DNA from: Filobacillus milosensis
GTDB taxonomy: Bacteria; Bacillota; Bacilli; Bacillales; Alkalibacillaceae
Assembly: GCF_004402015.1 (NCBI RefSeq)
Contig: NZ_SOPW01000015.1
Location: 23,506-87,505, forward strand
Length of the DNA stretch: 64,000 nucleotides
Direction: 5' to 3'
This document shows positions 11,567 through 23,723 of this stretch, piece after piece. The translations under genes were made by a program, and so were the position numbers. The notes below the pieces were generated by a model, which was not told where the DNA came from, did not search any database, and worked only from the letters and a program-made list of their open reading frames with translations. Numbering within the stretch: the first letter of the stretch is position 1; every line of letters starts with the position of its first letter.

Positions 11567-11622
11567 CCTATTTTTATAAAAAACCGTAAATTAATCCTAA
11601 AAATATATTTAATGTTCGTTTT

Positions 11623-12369
11623 TTACTCGTATTCAACTTGCTTTAAATATAATCCATGTCCAGGAGCCGTTAATCCCAACACTTTACGATCTAGCTGTTC
11701 AAAAGCGAGTGGAATACACTCTTTTCTTTTTTTACCTTGGCCTATTTCAATTAATGTTCCAACAATAATCCTTACCATATGCGTGAGGAAACCATCTCCT
11801 GTTACCTCAAAATAAATACGATCATCCTTTTCCCTAATATCCAAAGAATAAATCGTTCGTGTTTTATCTCCTTTGACATTCGTTTTTGATGCTGCAAATG
11901 GCGTAAAATCATGTGTACCTATAATTAATTCGGCAGCTTCCTTCATAAGATTTAGATTGACCTCTTGTGGCACATGCCACTCGTATTGACGTTGAAACAC
12001 ATCATGTTCTTTACGATTCAATACAACGTAACGATACGTTTTTCTAACGGCGTCTTTTCGAGCATGAAAATGTGGTTCTACTTTTTCAGCAGTCATTACA
12101 CGAATATCCTTAGGCAATAATGTGGTTAGTGCGTGTTGCCACGTAGGCTCATCTAAAGTCAAATGTGTATCAAAATGTATGACTTGATCTAAGGCGTGAA
12201 CCCCGGAATCTGTTCGTCCTGAAGAATAGATCCTTATATCCTGACGATGCATTTTCTTTAGAGCTTCTTCAATTTCAAACTGAACAGTTCGTTGTTTTAG
12301 TTGTACTTGGTATCCAGCAAAATTCGTCCCGTCATATTGGACTCTGAGTTTAATTCGTTCCATAACCAT
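11623..12369 (-). CDS. truA: TruA, tRNA pseudouridine(38-40) synthase
   Basis: Converts U38-U40 of the tRNA anticodon arm to pseudouridine. The catalytic Asp is in SSGRTDSGVHAL near residue 55, and the N-terminal RVQYDGTNFAGYQ is conserved. 248 residues. The start is either the first ATG or the ATG two codons later; spacing does not decide it. It follows ecfT closely, as in Bacillus. The usual next genes rplM-rpsI are absent; the pur operon follows instead. Confidence 0.94.
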   Translation of the reverse strand: MVMERIKLRVQYDGTNFAGYQVQLKQRTVQFEIEEALKKMHRQDIRIYSSGRTDSGVHALDQVIHFDTHLTLDEPTWQHALTTLLPKDIRVMTAEKVEPHFHARKDAVRKTYRYVVLNRKEHDVFQRQYEWHVPQEVNLNLMKEAAELIIGTHDFTPFAASKTNVKGDKTRTIYSLDIREKDDRIYFEVTGDGFLTHMVRIIVGTLIEIGQGKKRKECIPLAFEQLDRKVLGLTAPGHGLYLKQVEYE

Positions 12370-12378
12370 CCCTGACCT

Positions 12379-13170
12379 TTACCGAGTGATGATAAATCCC
12401 ACTAAAAATAATATAAAACTTAATCCTGCTATATAATCTGCATTTTTAAATCTTAATTCGCGATACTTTGTTCGCCCTTCTCCCCCGCGATACCCTCGTG
12501 CCTCCATAGCAAATGCTAACTCTTCTGCACGTTTAAAAGCACTGATGAATAGAGGCAAAATTAACGGGATGATTGCTTGAACTCTATCCTTCATTTTTCC
12601 TGTACGAAAATCCAGACCACGTGAAGCTTGTGCTTTTGATATCTTGTCTACCTCTTGTATTAACGTTGGAATGAACCTGAGAGAAATAGACATGGTTAAA
12701 GCCAGCTCATGAACAGGTACGTTCACTTTCTTTAATGGACTCAATAGCTCTTCGACTGCATCTGTAATGGCTATTGGAGAAGTCGTTAGTGTTAGAAGTG
12801 TCGTCATTAATATTAGTAGAAAGAACCTTAATGCAATCTCAAACCCTTTAATAATGGCTTCTTTATAAACCGGGAAACCAAATATATCAAACCAGATATC
12901 CCCTTCCCTAGTTAATATGATGTGGAGAACGAAGGTGATCACAATTAAGAACCACACCGGTTTTAACCCTTTTATAATAAAGCTCAATTTAATTTGCGTT
13001 AAACTCATGCATAAAATAGATAGAATGAAAAACAGGAGATAATTTAGACTTGTTTCAGCAGCAAATAAAATGATGACATAAATAAACACGATACTTATTT
13101 TAAGCCTGGAATCCAATTGATGAATGATAGATTCTTTAGGTACATATTGCCCAATTATTAATGAATTCAT
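12379..13170 (-). CDS. ecfT: EcfT, energy-coupling factor transporter transmembrane protein
   Basis: Membrane scaffold that couples the two EcfA ATPases to exchangeable S components for vitamin or metal uptake. Several hydrophobic helices fill the first 120 residues, and a last helix is at the C-terminus. The ATPase-coupling Ala-Arg-Gly signatures are visible as QASRGLD and MEARGYRGG. 263 residues. It overlaps ecfA2 by 4 nt. No S component is in the window, so this is a group II (shared) module. Confidence 0.94.
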   Translation of the reverse strand: MNSLIIGQYVPKESIIHQLDSRLKISIVFIYVIILFAAETSLNYLLFFILSILCMSLTQIKLSFIIKGLKPVWFLIVITFVLHIILTREGDIWFDIFGFPVYKEAIIKGFEIALRFFLLILMTTLLTLTTSPIAITDAVEELLSPLKKVNVPVHELALTMSISLRFIPTLIQEVDKISKAQASRGLDFRTGKMKDRVQAIIPLILPLFISAFKRAEELAFAMEARGYRGGEGRTKYRELRFKNADYIAGLSFILFLVGFIITR

Positions 13171-14027
13171 GAGCCACTACCTTCTTTCACCCAGTCACCA
13201 ATACTTTTAGCTAGTTCATCTACAGATTGACCAGCATCATCTATTGTTAAATTTAACTCTTTCTGTAATATCTCAATCAATTCAATTTTCTCAGGCAGGG
13301 CTAACCCAATTTCTTTTAAATATTCTTTTCGTTTAAACACGTTTAATGGATGGTCTATTAACACGACCTTCCCTTTATTCATGACCATCATTTGATCTGA
13401 ATACTTTAAAGCATCTTCCATGTGATGAGTCACCAAGATAATCGTTAATTGTTGTGATTTATGTAAATGTGAGAATAATTCCATCATTTTATATTTACCT
13501 AGAGGGTCAAGGCCTGCCGTTGGTTCATCTAATATTAATACTTTTGGCTTTAAAACAAGAACACTAGCGATTGCCACACGCTTTTTTTGTCCTCCACTTA
13601 GATCAAAAGGAGATCGGGAAAGTATATCTAAATCTAAACCAACATCTTTAATAACATTCTCTAATTCTGTTCCTGTCACATTTATCCCGAAGTTTTTAGG
13701 ACCAAACATCATTTCCTTTTGCACGGTTTCCTCGAACAACTGATGATCAGGATTTTGAAAAACCATGCCTACATTCTTTCTTAATCCCTTTAAATGTTTA
13801 TTTTTCTCTGGTGACAGTTCATACGGTCCAACCTGTACTACTCCTTCAGTTGGTTCTAATAGACCATTCAGATGTTGAATAAATGTTGATTTCCCCGAGC
13901 CTGTGTGACCCACAACAGAAACGAATGAACCACTTGGCAATTGAACGTTTATATCTTCTAAAGCTCGTTGTTCAAAAGGAGAATTTTTTTGATATATATA
14001 GCTTACATTTTTGAATGTAATATCCAT
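13167..14027 (-). CDS. ecfA2: EcfA2, energy-coupling factor ATPase
   Basis: One of two ABC ATPases of the ECF module. Walker A GHTGSGKST lies near residue 40, the Q-loop in VGMVFQNPDHQ, the ABC signature LSGGQKKRVA and Walker B VLILDEPTAGLD near residue 165. The C-terminal extension is typical of EcfA proteins. 286 residues. It overlaps ecfA1 by 25 nt and ecfT by 4 nt. Confidence 0.94.
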   Translation of the reverse strand: MDITFKNVSYIYQKNSPFEQRALEDINVQLPSGSFVSVVGHTGSGKSTFIQHLNGLLEPTEGVVQVGPYELSPEKNKHLKGLRKNVGMVFQNPDHQLFEETVQKEMMFGPKNFGINVTGTELENVIKDVGLDLDILSRSPFDLSGGQKKRVAIASVLVLKPKVLILDEPTAGLDPLGKYKMMELFSHLHKSQQLTIILVTHHMEDALKYSDQMMVMNKGKVVLIDHPLNVFKRKEYLKEIGLALPEKIELIEILQKELNLTIDDAGQSVDELAKSIGDWVKEGSGS

Positions 14028-14830
14028 AACTGTTTCACCAATTCTTCATAGTTTAATGGCTGTGTAGTGATGTTAACTCCATTTTTCCTTAATTTGTCTG
14101 TTAGATCAGTAATTAAAGGCGGCAGCAAACCCACCTTTTCTAGTTCGTCACTTTTTTCTAACAAGGACGAAGGTTTACCTTCAAACCATAACTCACCATC
14201 ATTCAACACGATAATACGGTCTGCAAGAATTGCTTCATTCATGTCATGAGTGATGGATAAAAAAGTTAAATCACTACTCTTATGTAAATCCTGTATAAGA
14301 CGTATTAATTCCCGTCTGCCCACTGGGTCTAGCATTGTAGTGGCTTCATCAAAAATCATGATTTCCGGCATAATTGCAAGTACACTCGCGATCGCAACGC
14401 GCTGTTTTTGACCACCTGATAAACGAAATGGCTCGTGTAATTTATATTCTGACATTCCTACAGTATCTAAACTATCAATAATTCTCCGTTGCATGTTTTC
14501 CCTTGAAATACCTAAGTTTTCTAGTCCAAAGGCCACATCATCCAATACCGTTGTACCAACAAATTGATTCTCAGGATTTTGAAAAACCATGCCAACGATA
14601 CGGCGAATCTTCCATAAGTGTTCTTCAGTTAACTCCAGACCATTCACACTAATACTACCTTCAGTTGGCATGAGCAGACCATTCGTTAGTTTGGCTAACG
14701 TCGATTTCCCAGATCCGTTATGCCCAAGTATAGCTACCCACTCACCATCATTTATGGTTATATTTATATTTTTAATCGCCTCTTCTTCGGCTTGAGGATA
14801 TTTAAAAGCTACATGTTCAAACTCAATCAC
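14003..14830 (-). CDS. ecfA1: EcfA1, energy-coupling factor ATPase
   Basis: Partner ABC ATPase. It starts with GTG at 14828-14830, 8 nt after AAGGAG. Walker A GHNGSGKST, signature LSGGQKQRVA and Walker B IMIFDEATTMLD are intact; the Thr-Met in place of Thr-Ala-Gly after the Walker B Glu is typical of EcfA1. 275 residues. First gene of ecfA1-ecfA2-ecfT-truA, with its own promoter upstream. Confidence 0.94.
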   Translation of the reverse strand: MIEFEHVAFKYPQAEEEAIKNINITINDGEWVAILGHNGSGKSTLAKLTNGLLMPTEGSISVNGLELTEEHLWKIRRIVGMVFQNPENQFVGTTVLDDVAFGLENLGISRENMQRRIIDSLDTVGMSEYKLHEPFRLSGGQKQRVAIASVLAIMPEIMIFDEATTMLDPVGRRELIRLIQDLHKSSDLTFLSITHDMNEAILADRIIVLNDGELWFEGKPSSLLEKSDELEKVGLLPPLITDLTDKLRKNGVNITTQPLNYEELVKQLWILHSKM

Positions 14831-14899
14831 AGCTGTAACTCCTTTTATATTTCCAAGGAAATAGAATTCTAGTTCATTTTATCATACTTTGTCGACTCT

Positions 14900-14927
14900 A
14901 TTATAGAAGGGGGTATTGTACAGGCAA
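14900..14927 (-). promoter_or_regulatory. Probable sigma-A promoter for ecfA1
   Basis: TTGCCT (14922-14927) and TATAAT (14900-14905) spaced by 16 bp, about 70 nt before the GTG start. It lies downstream of the rplQ terminators, so the ECF genes appear separately transcribed from the alpha operon. Confidence 0.65.
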
Positions 14928-14987
14928 TGAACAAATCTTTTTAGCTGAAGAGTTTTGATCAAGTAATATCACAATACACGATTTGAA

Positions 14988-15050
14988 CCACGAAAAGCGA
15001 AAGGTGGCGACTCCTGGTCGACTAAAAGCGGCCACCTGTAGCGATTCGGA
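14988..15050. repeat. Short copy of a dispersed intergenic repeat (copy 1)
   Basis: AGGTGGC and GCCACCT form a 7-bp stem around the core CTCCTGGTCGACTAA. The same core plus the CGGCCAC that follows recurs at 30456-30486. The element is GC-richer than its surroundings. It lies between ecfA1 and rplQ and contains no ORF of its own. It looks like a truncated or internally deleted version of the longer copy near 30.5 kb. Confidence 0.6.
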
Positions 15051-15070
15051 GAATCTCAATTATATATCAA

Positions 15071-15098
15071 AAGCCCATTGCTTTTATGCAATGGGCTT
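15071..15098 (-). terminator. Second hairpin terminator after rplQ
   Basis: AAGCCCATTGC and its complement GCAATGGGCTT form an 11-bp perfect stem with a 6-nt loop; on the minus strand it is followed by TTTTGATAT. It is probably a back-up to the stronger hairpin at 15113-15155. Confidence 0.6.
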
Positions 15099-15112
15099 AA
15101 TATTGAATGCCA

Positions 15113-15155
15113 CAAAAAAGGGACCAGTTTCCAACTGCGTGGAATCTGAACCCCC
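15113..15155 (-). terminator. Intrinsic terminator at the end of the alpha operon
   Basis: Minus-strand stem with CAG-A-TTCCA pairing TGGAA-A-CTG and an outer GGG/CCC clamp, followed by TTTTTT, 20 nt past the rplQ stop. Confidence 0.72.
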
Positions 15156-15176
15156 TTCCATGATTAAATCATTCAA

Positions 15177-15542
15177 TTAGTCAACTAATTCAATAATCAC
15201 CGTTTTTGCTCCGTCACCTTTGCGCTCACCTAGCTTTAAGATGCGAGTGTAACCGCCTTGGCGTTCTTCAAAACGTGGAGCAATATCAGAGAATAATTTT
15301 TGTAATGCACTCTGTGTACCTTCTTCGTCAGCATTAACTGGTCTTAAGTAAGACTCAGCTTGACGACGAGCATGAAGGTCACCGCGCTTACCAAGCGTAA
15401 TCATTTTTTCTACAACTGGACGAAGCTGTTTAGCTTTAGCTTCAGTTGTTTCGATCCGTTCATGAACAATTAAGTCAGTTGCAAGATTACGTAGTAACGC
15501 CTTACGTTGTTCCGTTGTACGGCCTAACTTTGTTTTAGCCAT
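15177..15542 (-). CDS. rplQ: Ribosomal protein bL17
   Basis: Large-subunit protein near the exit tunnel. ATG at 15542 lies 8 nt after AAAGGAGG; an upstream TTG is too close to the SD. It begins [20 protein letters not shown], and the C-terminal [11 protein letters not shown] is conserved. About 121 residues. Last gene of the alpha operon, 44 nt after rpoA, followed by tandem terminators. Confidence 0.96.
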   Translation of the reverse strand: MAKTKLGRTTEQRKALLRNLATDLIVHERIETTEAKAKQLRPVVEKMITLGKRGDLHARRQAESYLRPVNADEEGTQSALQKLFSDIAPRFEERQGGYTRILKLGERKGDGAKTVIIELVD

Positions 15543-15586
15543 TCCCAAAACCTCCTTTGTAGGAAAAATCTATCGATGTGAAGTGA

Positions 15587-16531
15587 TTAGTCGTCTTTAC
15601 GTAGACCCAAATTCAAATCGTTCAATTTGTGTTTAACTTCATCAAGGGATTTGCGTCCTAAATTACGGACTTTCATCATGTCTTCTTCAGATTTTTGTGC
15701 TAGCTCATGCACAGTATTAATACCCGCACGCTTTAGACAGTTGTAAGAACGAACTGAGAGATCCAATTCTTCAATTGTCATTTCTAACACTTTTTCTTTC
15801 TGGTCTTCTTCTTTTTCAACCATAATCTCCGCTTGTTGTGCTTCATCCGTCAGACTTACGAACACATTTAAGTGCTCAGTGAAAATTTTCGCACCTAAAG
15901 AAATAGCTTCTTCTGGGCGAATGCTTCCATCTGTCCACACATCTAAAGTCAACTTATCAAAATTTGTTACCTGACCGATACGTGTATTTTCAACTTGATA
16001 AGTTACACGCTTAACTGGTGTGAAGATTGAATCTATAGGGATAACACCTATTGGTTGTTCATCGTTTTTGTTTGCATCTGCTGGGCGGTAACCGCGGCCC
16101 TTTTCAGCAAAAATCTTCATATTTAACTTACCATTACCTGAAATTGTAGCAATTTTCAAGTCAGGGTTTAAGATCTCAACATCGCTATCGTGTTGAATAT
16201 CTCTTGCAAAAACTTCCCCTTCTCCTTGAGCATTGATTTCTAGAGTCTTTTGTTCTTCTGAATAAATTTTAAGTGCTAACTGTTTCAAGTTTAAAACAAT
16301 CGTTGTGACGTCTTCAACGACATAGTCTAACGTTGAAAACTCATGAAGAGCACCTTCAATTTGCACAGATGTCACTGCTGCTCCAGGAAGTGAGGATAAC
16401 AAGATACGACGTAAGGAGTTTCCTACTGTAGTTCCATAACCGCGCTCTAACGGTTCGATGACAAACTTTCCGAACGTAGTATCTTCGTTAAGTTCAACTG
16501 TTTCCACTTTCGGTTTTTCAATTTCAATCAT
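15587..16531 (-). CDS. rpoA: RpoA, RNA polymerase alpha subunit
   Basis: Alpha subunit: the N-terminal domain dimerises and assembles beta and beta-prime, the C-terminal domain contacts UP elements and activators. Residues 1-230 carry [20 protein letters not shown] and the [11 protein letters not shown] segment; the alpha-CTD holds [16 protein letters not shown] and [16 protein letters not shown]. 314 residues. It is separated from rpsK by a 170-nt untranslated stretch with a small hairpin. Confidence 0.97.
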   Translation of the reverse strand: MIEIEKPKVETVELNEDTTFGKFVIEPLERGYGTTVGNSLRRILLSSLPGAAVTSVQIEGALHEFSTLDYVVEDVTTIVLNLKQLALKIYSEEQKTLEINAQGEGEVFARDIQHDSDVEILNPDLKIATISGNGKLNMKIFAEKGRGYRPADANKNDEQPIGVIPIDSIFTPVKRVTYQVENTRIGQVTNFDKLTLDVWTDGSIRPEEAISLGAKIFTEHLNVFVSLTDEAQQAEIMVEKEEDQKEKVLEMTIEELDLSVRSYNCLKRAGINTVHELAQKSEEDMMKVRNLGRKSLDEVKHKLNDLNLGLRKDD

Positions 16532-16604
16532 TCACAAAACCCTCCTTCAAAACGTCGAAACGTCGACGATACGAGCCGTACCCTCGAAATTCCCCAAACA
16601 GGAA

Positions 16605-16622
16605 ACCCATGTGGACATGGGT
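16605..16622 (-). promoter_or_regulatory. Hairpin in the rpsK-rpoA spacer
   Basis: ACCCATG/CATGGGT, a perfect 7-bp stem with a 4-nt loop, about 70 nt upstream of the rpoA start. It has no U tract, so it is more likely an RNA-stability or leader structure than a terminator. The rest of the 170-nt spacer shows nothing clear. Confidence 0.35.
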
Positions 16623-16701
16623 AAAGATCCTGCACTACCGTGTAAAGCTTATTTTCCTATCATATCCCATTATAGACAGGGTTACAAATTATATACCTAT
16701 A

Positions 16702-17103
<402 letters not shown>

Positions 17104-17128
17104 GATTATGCTAACCTCCTTCTAAAAC

Positions 17129-17494
17129 TTATTTTCTCTTGTTCGCTACTGTACGGCGTGGGCCTTTACGTGTACGAGAATTGTTTTTCGTTTTCTGTCC
17201 ACGAACTGGTAAGCCACGACGATGACGAATTCCTCTGTAACTACCAATTTCAATTAGACGTTTAATGTTTAGTGATACCTCACGACGTAGGTCACCTTCA
17301 ACTGTTAAATTATCGAATTCTTTACGAATGCTTGATAATTCATCTTCAGTTAAGTCACGAACACGTGTGTCTTCTGAAACGCCTGCGCTCTTTAAAACTT
17401 CTTGAGCAGTAGTTTTTCCAACACCGTAAATGTACGTTAAAGAAATAACAACACGCTTATCACGTGGAATATCAATACCTGCAATACGTGCCAT
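17129..17494 (-). CDS. rpsM: Ribosomal protein uS13
   Basis: Small-subunit head protein contacting the P-site tRNA and bridge B1 elements. It begins [22 protein letters not shown]; the basic C-terminal tail is [15 protein letters not shown]. 121 residues. Between rpmJ and rpsK. Confidence 0.97.
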   Translation of the reverse strand: MARIAGIDIPRDKRVVISLTYIYGVGKTTAQEVLKSAGVSEDTRVRDLTEDELSSIRKEFDNLTVEGDLRREVSLNIKRLIEIGSYRGIRHRRGLPVRGQKTKNNSRTRKGPRRTVANKRK

Positions 17495-17517
17495 GTGAGC
17501 ATTGCACCTCCTTTAGA

Positions 17518-17646
<129 letters not shown>

Positions 17647-17662
17647 TTAGATCGGAGTTTTA

Positions 17663-17881
17663 TTACTTATAACGATAAGTGATACGACCTCTTGATAAGT
17701 CGTAAGGTGACATCTCAACGGTCACTTTATCACCTGGAAGAATACGAATGAAGTGCATGCGTATCTTTCCTGATACATGAGCTAAAATCTCATGTTTGTT
17801 TTCTAACTCTACTTTAAACATTGCGTTTGGTAATGTTTCAAGGACGGTACCTTCCATTTCAATAACATCATCTTTCGCCAT
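17663..17881 (-). CDS. infA: Translation initiation factor IF-1
   Basis: S1-like OB-fold factor that occupies the ribosomal A site during initiation. It begins [20 protein letters not shown] and ends [14 protein letters not shown]. 72 residues, exact family length. Its start overlaps the end of the upstream KOW-domain gene by 14 nt. Confidence 0.97.
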   Translation of the reverse strand: MAKDDVIEMEGTVLETLPNAMFKVELENKHEILAHVSGKIRMHFIRILPGDKVTVEMSPYDLSRGRITYRYK

Positions 17882-18197
17882 AGAGAGAGTCTCCCTTCTT
17901 CCAATCTGTTAACTCTTCGTTAACAAATTTTGATATTGCGAAGCGAAGTTTACCATTTGTAACTCGACCAGTTTCTAACATGCTATTCTCCACTTCTGGA
18001 GAAATATAATCTAACAAATCTACATGATGAATGTTTTTACGCTTTGGTCGATCAAATTTACGTTTATCACCATCGGCCAACAAAACAAATGTTTCATCAA
18101 CCACACCTATAATAATCGCGTGTTGATCTACCTCACGTCCACGATTAATTCTAACTAATTGACCAATTCTGGGACTTCCCGATTCACCATCGACCAA
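17868..18197 (-). CDS. KOW-domain RNA-binding protein of the L14e/L27e-like family
   Basis: Small protein that sits between map and infA in Bacillaceae. The N-terminal 60 residues have a KOW-like fold signature ([20 protein letters not shown] and [15 protein letters not shown]). The start is TTG at 18195-18197, about 7 nt after an AAGGTG SD. About 109 residues; the C-terminal 45 are not recognisable. The function is unknown; position and domain suggest an RNA or ribosome role. Confidence 0.8.
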   Translation of the reverse strand: MVDGESGSPRIGQLVRINRGREVDQHAIIIGVVDETFVLLADGDKRKFDRPKRKNIHHVDLLDYISPEVENSMLETGRVTNGKLRFAISKFVNEELTDWKKGDSLYGER

Positions 18198-18213
18198 TCA
18201 TCATCACCTTCAC

Positions 18214-19625
<1,412 letters not shown>

Positions 19626-19650
19626 TCATTTTGACATAGCAATAAGTCGT

Positions 19651-20943
19651 CTATTTAATGAAACCTCTATAATGACGTTTCACTAACTGACTTTCTAGTT
19701 GTTTCATCGTATTCAGAGCAACACCAACCACGATTAGTAGACTAGTACCACCAATTTGTACCGCTGCTGGTAAACTTGCAATACTTCCTAAGATAATAGG
19801 GAAAATTGAAACAACTGCTAAGAATAGTGCACCAACAAAAGTTAAACGGTAGATAACACGAGTTAAATACGTTTCAGTGTTTTTACCCGGACGAATGCCA
19901 GGCACATAACCACCTTGCTTTTGCAGGTTTTCTGCCATTTGTTCAGGGTTAACTTGAACAAATGTATAAAAGTAAGTGAATGCTATAATTAATGCTACAT
20001 ATATTGTCATACCAATTGGCTGAGTATAATCAAAAACGTTTGCTACGATTGATGCAAATTGATTGCCTTCAAAGAAATTAGCAATAGTCTGAGGTGCAAT
20101 AATAAACGAAATTGCAAAGATAATTGGAATAACCCCAGCTGCGTTAACCTTTAATGGTAAATGCGTAGAGTGTCCTCCAACTGGTGAACGGTTAACCGTT
20201 CGTTTTGCATACTGGATTGGTATTTTACGCAATGCCTGTTGGATAAAAATTACCCCAACGATCACAGCGATTACCACAAGTAAAATAATACCTATGATCA
20301 CTAAGTTTAAGAATAGTTGATCTCCAGCATCTGTAATATATTGTTCGTATAACTGGTTGATACCATTCGGAATCGCCGCAACGATACCGGCAAAGATTAG
20401 AATGGAAATACCATTTCCAACCCCATGCTCTGTAATCTGCTCACCAAGCCACATTAAAAATGTTGTACCACCAGTTAATACAACGGCAATAACTAAGAAC
20501 TTAAATGCGTTAGGGTTTTGAATTAAAGACCCTTGAGTCATATAGTTAAAACCGATTGACATACCGATTGCTTGGATGAATGCTAAGACTACTGTTCCAT
20601 AACGTGTAAACTGAGCTAACTTTCGACGCCCAACTTCCCCTTGTTTTCTCCACTCCGTAAACTTTGGTACTACATCCATTTGCAATAACTGCATGATAAT
20701 GGATGCTGTAATGTATGGGAAAATACCCATAGCGAAGACGGAAAATTGACTTAATGCGCCTCCGCCAAATGTATCAATGAACCCAAAAGCGTTCACTTCA
20801 TCCATCATATTGATTGCTTCACTATTCGTGAAAGGAACCGGAATGAATGATCCAAGTCGGAATACTATTAAGATAGCAAGGGTAAATAAAATTTTGCGTC
20901 TAATGTCAGCAACACGGAACATGTTTGCAAAAGTACTAAACAT
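19651..20943 (-). CDS. secY: SecY, protein translocase channel subunit
   Basis: Central channel of the Sec translocon in the cytoplasmic membrane. About ten hydrophobic helices; the family motifs GGALSQFSVFAMGIFPYITASI (first plug/TM2 region) and PIQYAKR are present. 430 residues. Its start overlaps the rplO stop region. Partners SecE is in this window near 47.5 kb; SecG is not. Confidence 0.96.
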   Translation of the reverse strand: MFSTFANMFRVADIRRKILFTLAILIVFRLGSFIPVPFTNSEAINMMDEVNAFGFIDTFGGGALSQFSVFAMGIFPYITASIIMQLLQMDVVPKFTEWRKQGEVGRRKLAQFTRYGTVVLAFIQAIGMSIGFNYMTQGSLIQNPNAFKFLVIAVVLTGGTTFLMWLGEQITEHGVGNGISILIFAGIVAAIPNGINQLYEQYITDAGDQLFLNLVIIGIILLVVIAVIVGVIFIQQALRKIPIQYAKRTVNRSPVGGHSTHLPLKVNAAGVIPIIFAISFIIAPQTIANFFEGNQFASIVANVFDYTQPIGMTIYVALIIAFTYFYTFVQVNPEQMAENLQKQGGYVPGIRPGKNTETYLTRVIYRLTFVGALFLAVVSIFPIILGSIASLPAAVQIGGTSLLIVVGVALNTMKQLESQLVKRHYRGFIK

Positions 20944-21374
20944 TAGATCACCTCAGTTTGACCGCCCGCCGCTTCAATTGCTTCTTTAGCTGAAGCAGAG
21001 AACTTTTGCGCTTTTACCGTTAATTTTTTATCTAGTTTACCGTTTCCTAGCACTTTCACACCTGCTTTTACTTTACTGACTGTACCAGTTTCAAGTAAAA
21101 GTTCAGGAGTTACTTCTGTACCATCTTCAAAACGATTTAATGTTTCTAGATTAACAATAGTATACTCTTTACGGTTGATGTTTGTAAATCCACGTTTAGG
21201 TAAACGTTGGAATAAAGGCATTTGACCACCTTCAAAACCTGGGCGAGTACCGCCACCTGAACGAGCCTTTTGTCCTTTATGACCACGTCCAGAAGTTTTT
21301 CCGTTACCAGATGCCATTCCACGTCCTACGCGGTTACGTTCTTTACCAGAACCTTTTAGTTCGTGAAGTTTCAT
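20943..21374 (-). CDS. rplO: Ribosomal protein uL15
   Basis: Large-subunit protein. ATG at 21374 follows GAGGAGG by 7 nt; it begins [19 protein letters not shown] with the Gly-rich [28 protein letters not shown] segment. About 143 residues. Directly abuts secY. Confidence 0.96.
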   Translation of the reverse strand: MKLHELKGSGKERNRVGRGMASGNGKTSGRGHKGQKARSGGGTRPGFEGGQMPLFQRLPKRGFTNINRKEYTIVNLETLNRFEDGTEVTPELLLETGTVSKVKAGVKVLGNGKLDKKLTVKAQKFSASAKEAIEAAGGQTEVI

Positions 21375-21405
21375 GTGAGCACCTCCTCTTAACAATCTAT
21401 TTCAA

Positions 21406-21588
21406 TTAAGCTTCGTTTACTGAAACGAGATGTGACACTTTGTTGACCATTCCTCGAACAGCTGGTGTATCTTCTAATACTACCGTTTGGCGAATTTTAT
21501 TAAGCCCTAATGCTTTTACTGTATCGCGTTGATCTTGTTTTCTACCGATCAAACTACGAGTGAGGGTAATCTCTAATTTATTAGCCAT
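21406..21588 (-). CDS. rpmD: Ribosomal protein uL30
   Basis: 60-residue protein beginning [20 protein letters not shown]; the short bacterial L30 form. SD GGAGGGATAAC immediately upstream. Between rpsE and rplO. Confidence 0.96.
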   Translation of the reverse strand: MANKLEITLTRSLIGRKQDQRDTVKALGLNKIRQTVVLEDTPAVRGMVNKVSHLVSVNEA

Positions 21589-21601
21589 TTGTTATCCCTC
21601 C

Positions 21602-22105
21602 TTACCCTAATAGTTCGTCAACAGACTTACCGCGAAGTTTCGCAACTTGTTCTGCTGTTTTAAGATTAGCTAAACCTGAAATTGTAGCACGCACCATGTT
21701 GATTGGTGTGTTAGAACCTAGTGACTTAGATAGGATGTCACCTACACCAGCAAGTTCTAATACCGCACGAACTGGTCCACCTGCGATGATTCCAGTACCT
21801 TCTGCAGCTGGTTTTAATAGAATGTTTCCAGCGCCAAATTCACCGTGAATTTGGTGTGGGATTGTAGTGCCAACTATTGGTACACGGACTAAGTTTTTCT
21901 TACCATCCTCAATAGCTTTACGAATAGCTTCAGGTACTTCCTGTGCTTTACCAGTACCGAAACCAACGTGTCCATTTCTATCTCCAACAACTACTAATGC
22001 TGTAAAACGGAAACGACGACCACCTTTTACAACCTTAGCAACTCGGTTAACTGTAACTACGCGTTCTTCAATATCTAATTTATTCGGATCGATTGCTGTA
22101 CGCAT
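21602..22105 (-). CDS. rpsE: Ribosomal protein uS5
   Basis: Small-subunit accuracy protein. ATG at 22105 is preferred (AAAGGAGGG 5-8 nt upstream) over the ATG eight codons earlier. It begins [17 protein letters not shown]; the S5 loop [19 protein letters not shown] has the usual residues with no spectinomycin-type change visible. About 167 residues. Confidence 0.96.
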   Translation of the reverse strand: MRTAIDPNKLDIEERVVTVNRVAKVVKGGRRFRFTALVVVGDRNGHVGFGTGKAQEVPEAIRKAIEDGKKNLVRVPIVGTTIPHQIHGEFGAGNILLKPAAEGTGIIAGGPVRAVLELAGVGDILSKSLGSNTPINMVRATISGLANLKTAEQVAKLRGKSVDELLG

Positions 22106-22129
22106 GAATTTCCCTCCTTTATCAGTCAA

Positions 22130-22492
22130 TTAAAATTCTAGTCCTGCTTCGCGTGCAGCTTCAGCTAAAGCTTTTACGCGTCCGTGATAGAGGTAACCTC
22201 CACGGTCAAATACAACTGACTTAAAGCCATTATCTACTGCGCGTTTTGCAAGTAGTTCTCCTACTTGTTTAGCTGCTTCTACGTTACCCGTACCTTCACC
22301 GTTGAATTCAGGGTCAACTGTTGAAGCACTTGCTACTGTATGACCATTTGTATCATCAATTAACTGTGCGTAAATGTGTTTATTTGAACGATAAACATTT
22401 AAGCGTGGACGTTCTGCTGTACCTGTAAGAGTACGACGCACACGTCGATGACGCTTTTTACGAACTGCATTTTTATCTGCTTTCGTAATCAT
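22130..22492 (-). CDS. rplR: Ribosomal protein uL18
   Basis: 5S rRNA-binding large-subunit protein. Conserved [20 protein letters not shown] and the C-terminal [20 protein letters not shown]. 120 residues. Confidence 0.97.
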   Translation of the reverse strand: MITKADKNAVRKKRHRRVRRTLTGTAERPRLNVYRSNKHIYAQLIDDTNGHTVASASTVDPEFNGEGTGNVEAAKQVGELLAKRAVDNGFKSVVFDRGGYLYHGRVKALAEAAREAGLEF

Positions 22493-22524
22493 TTAGGTCA
22501 CTCCTTTCTGTCTTTTAACGGATA

Positions 22525-23061
22525 TTATTTAGCAGTTTTACCTTCCTTACGACGTACATACTCACCTTCGTAACGAATACCTTTTCCTTTATAAGGTTCT
22601 GGAGTACGAATAGCGCGAATGTTCGCAGCAACTGCTCCTACTTTTTCTTTATCGATACCTTTAACAACAATTTTTGTGTTAGAAGGAGTTTCAATATCAA
22701 TACCTTCAAGTGGTTCAATTTCTACTGGGTGAGAATAACCAGCATTTACAACCAATTTCTTACCTTGCATTTGCGCACGGTAACCAACACCTTGGATCTC
22801 TAGAGATTTTTCAAATCCTTTAGTTACACCATCAACCATGTTGCCGATTAAGCTACGAGTTGTACCGTGTAATGAGCGGTGTTCTTTATTTTCACTAGGA
22901 CGTTCAACTGAAAGTACGTTATCTTCCACTTTGATTGTCATATCTTCGTGGAACGTACGAGTTAATTCGCCTTTAGGACCTTTAACTGTCACTGTGTTAC
23001 CATCAAATTTAATTTCAACATCACTTGGAATCTCTAATGTTTTTAAACCTACGCGAGACAT
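22525..23061 (-). CDS. rplF: Ribosomal protein uL6
   Basis: Large-subunit protein near the factor-binding site. It begins [17 protein letters not shown]; the C-terminal signature [22 protein letters not shown] is intact. 178 residues. Confidence 0.97.
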   Translation of the reverse strand: MSRVGLKTLEIPSDVEIKFDGNTVTVKGPKGELTRTFHEDMTIKVEDNVLSVERPSENKEHRSLHGTTRSLIGNMVDGVTKGFEKSLEIQGVGYRAQMQGKKLVVNAGYSHPVEIEPLEGIDIETPSNTKIVVKGIDKEKVGAVAANIRAIRTPEPYKGKGIRYEGEYVRRKEGKTAK

Positions 23062-23087
23062 ACCTTACACCTCCTGACTTTCGAATA

Positions 23088-23483
23088 TTACCAAACGTAA
23101 GCTACAACTTCGCCGCCTACAGCTTGTTGACGAGCTTCTTTATCCGTTAAAACACCTTTAGAAGTGGATACTACAGCGATTCCTAGTCCGTTAAGAACTT
23201 TTGGAACTTCTTCTGCTTTTGCATATACACGACGTCCAGGTTTACTGATACGTTTAATTCCTGAAATAACACGTTCGTTATCTGAACCATATTTAAGGAA
23301 AAGGCGTAGAACACCTTGTTTACTATCTTCAATATATTCGTAATCGCGGATATAACCTTCACGTTTTAGAATATCAACGATATCTCTTTTCAGTTTAGAA
23401 GCTGGAACTTCTAATTGATCATGACGAACCATGTTCGCATTGCGAATTCTTGTTAGCATATCTGCAATTGGATCTGACATCAT
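23088..23483 (-). CDS. rpsH: Ribosomal protein uS8
   Basis: Small-subunit assembly protein that binds 16S helix 21. [14 protein letters not shown] at the N-terminus and [21 protein letters not shown] at the C-terminus. 131 residues; the second Met is an alternative start. Confidence 0.96.
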   Translation of the reverse strand: MMSDPIADMLTRIRNANMVRHDQLEVPASKLKRDIVDILKREGYIRDYEYIEDSKQGVLRLFLKYGSDNERVISGIKRISKPGRRVYAKAEEVPKVLNGLGIAVVSTSKGVLTDKEARQQAVGGEVVAYVW

Positions 23484-23513
23484 TTCTACATTACCTCCTT
23501 CCCACTAACGGGT

Positions 23514-23711
<198 letters not shown>

Positions 23712-23723
23712 TTATTCAGTAAA

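Noticed and set aside
11377..11589. Plus-strand open frame of 70 codons in the pur upstream region
   Set aside because: It is the reverse of the riboswitch and terminator; RNA structure explains the sequence.
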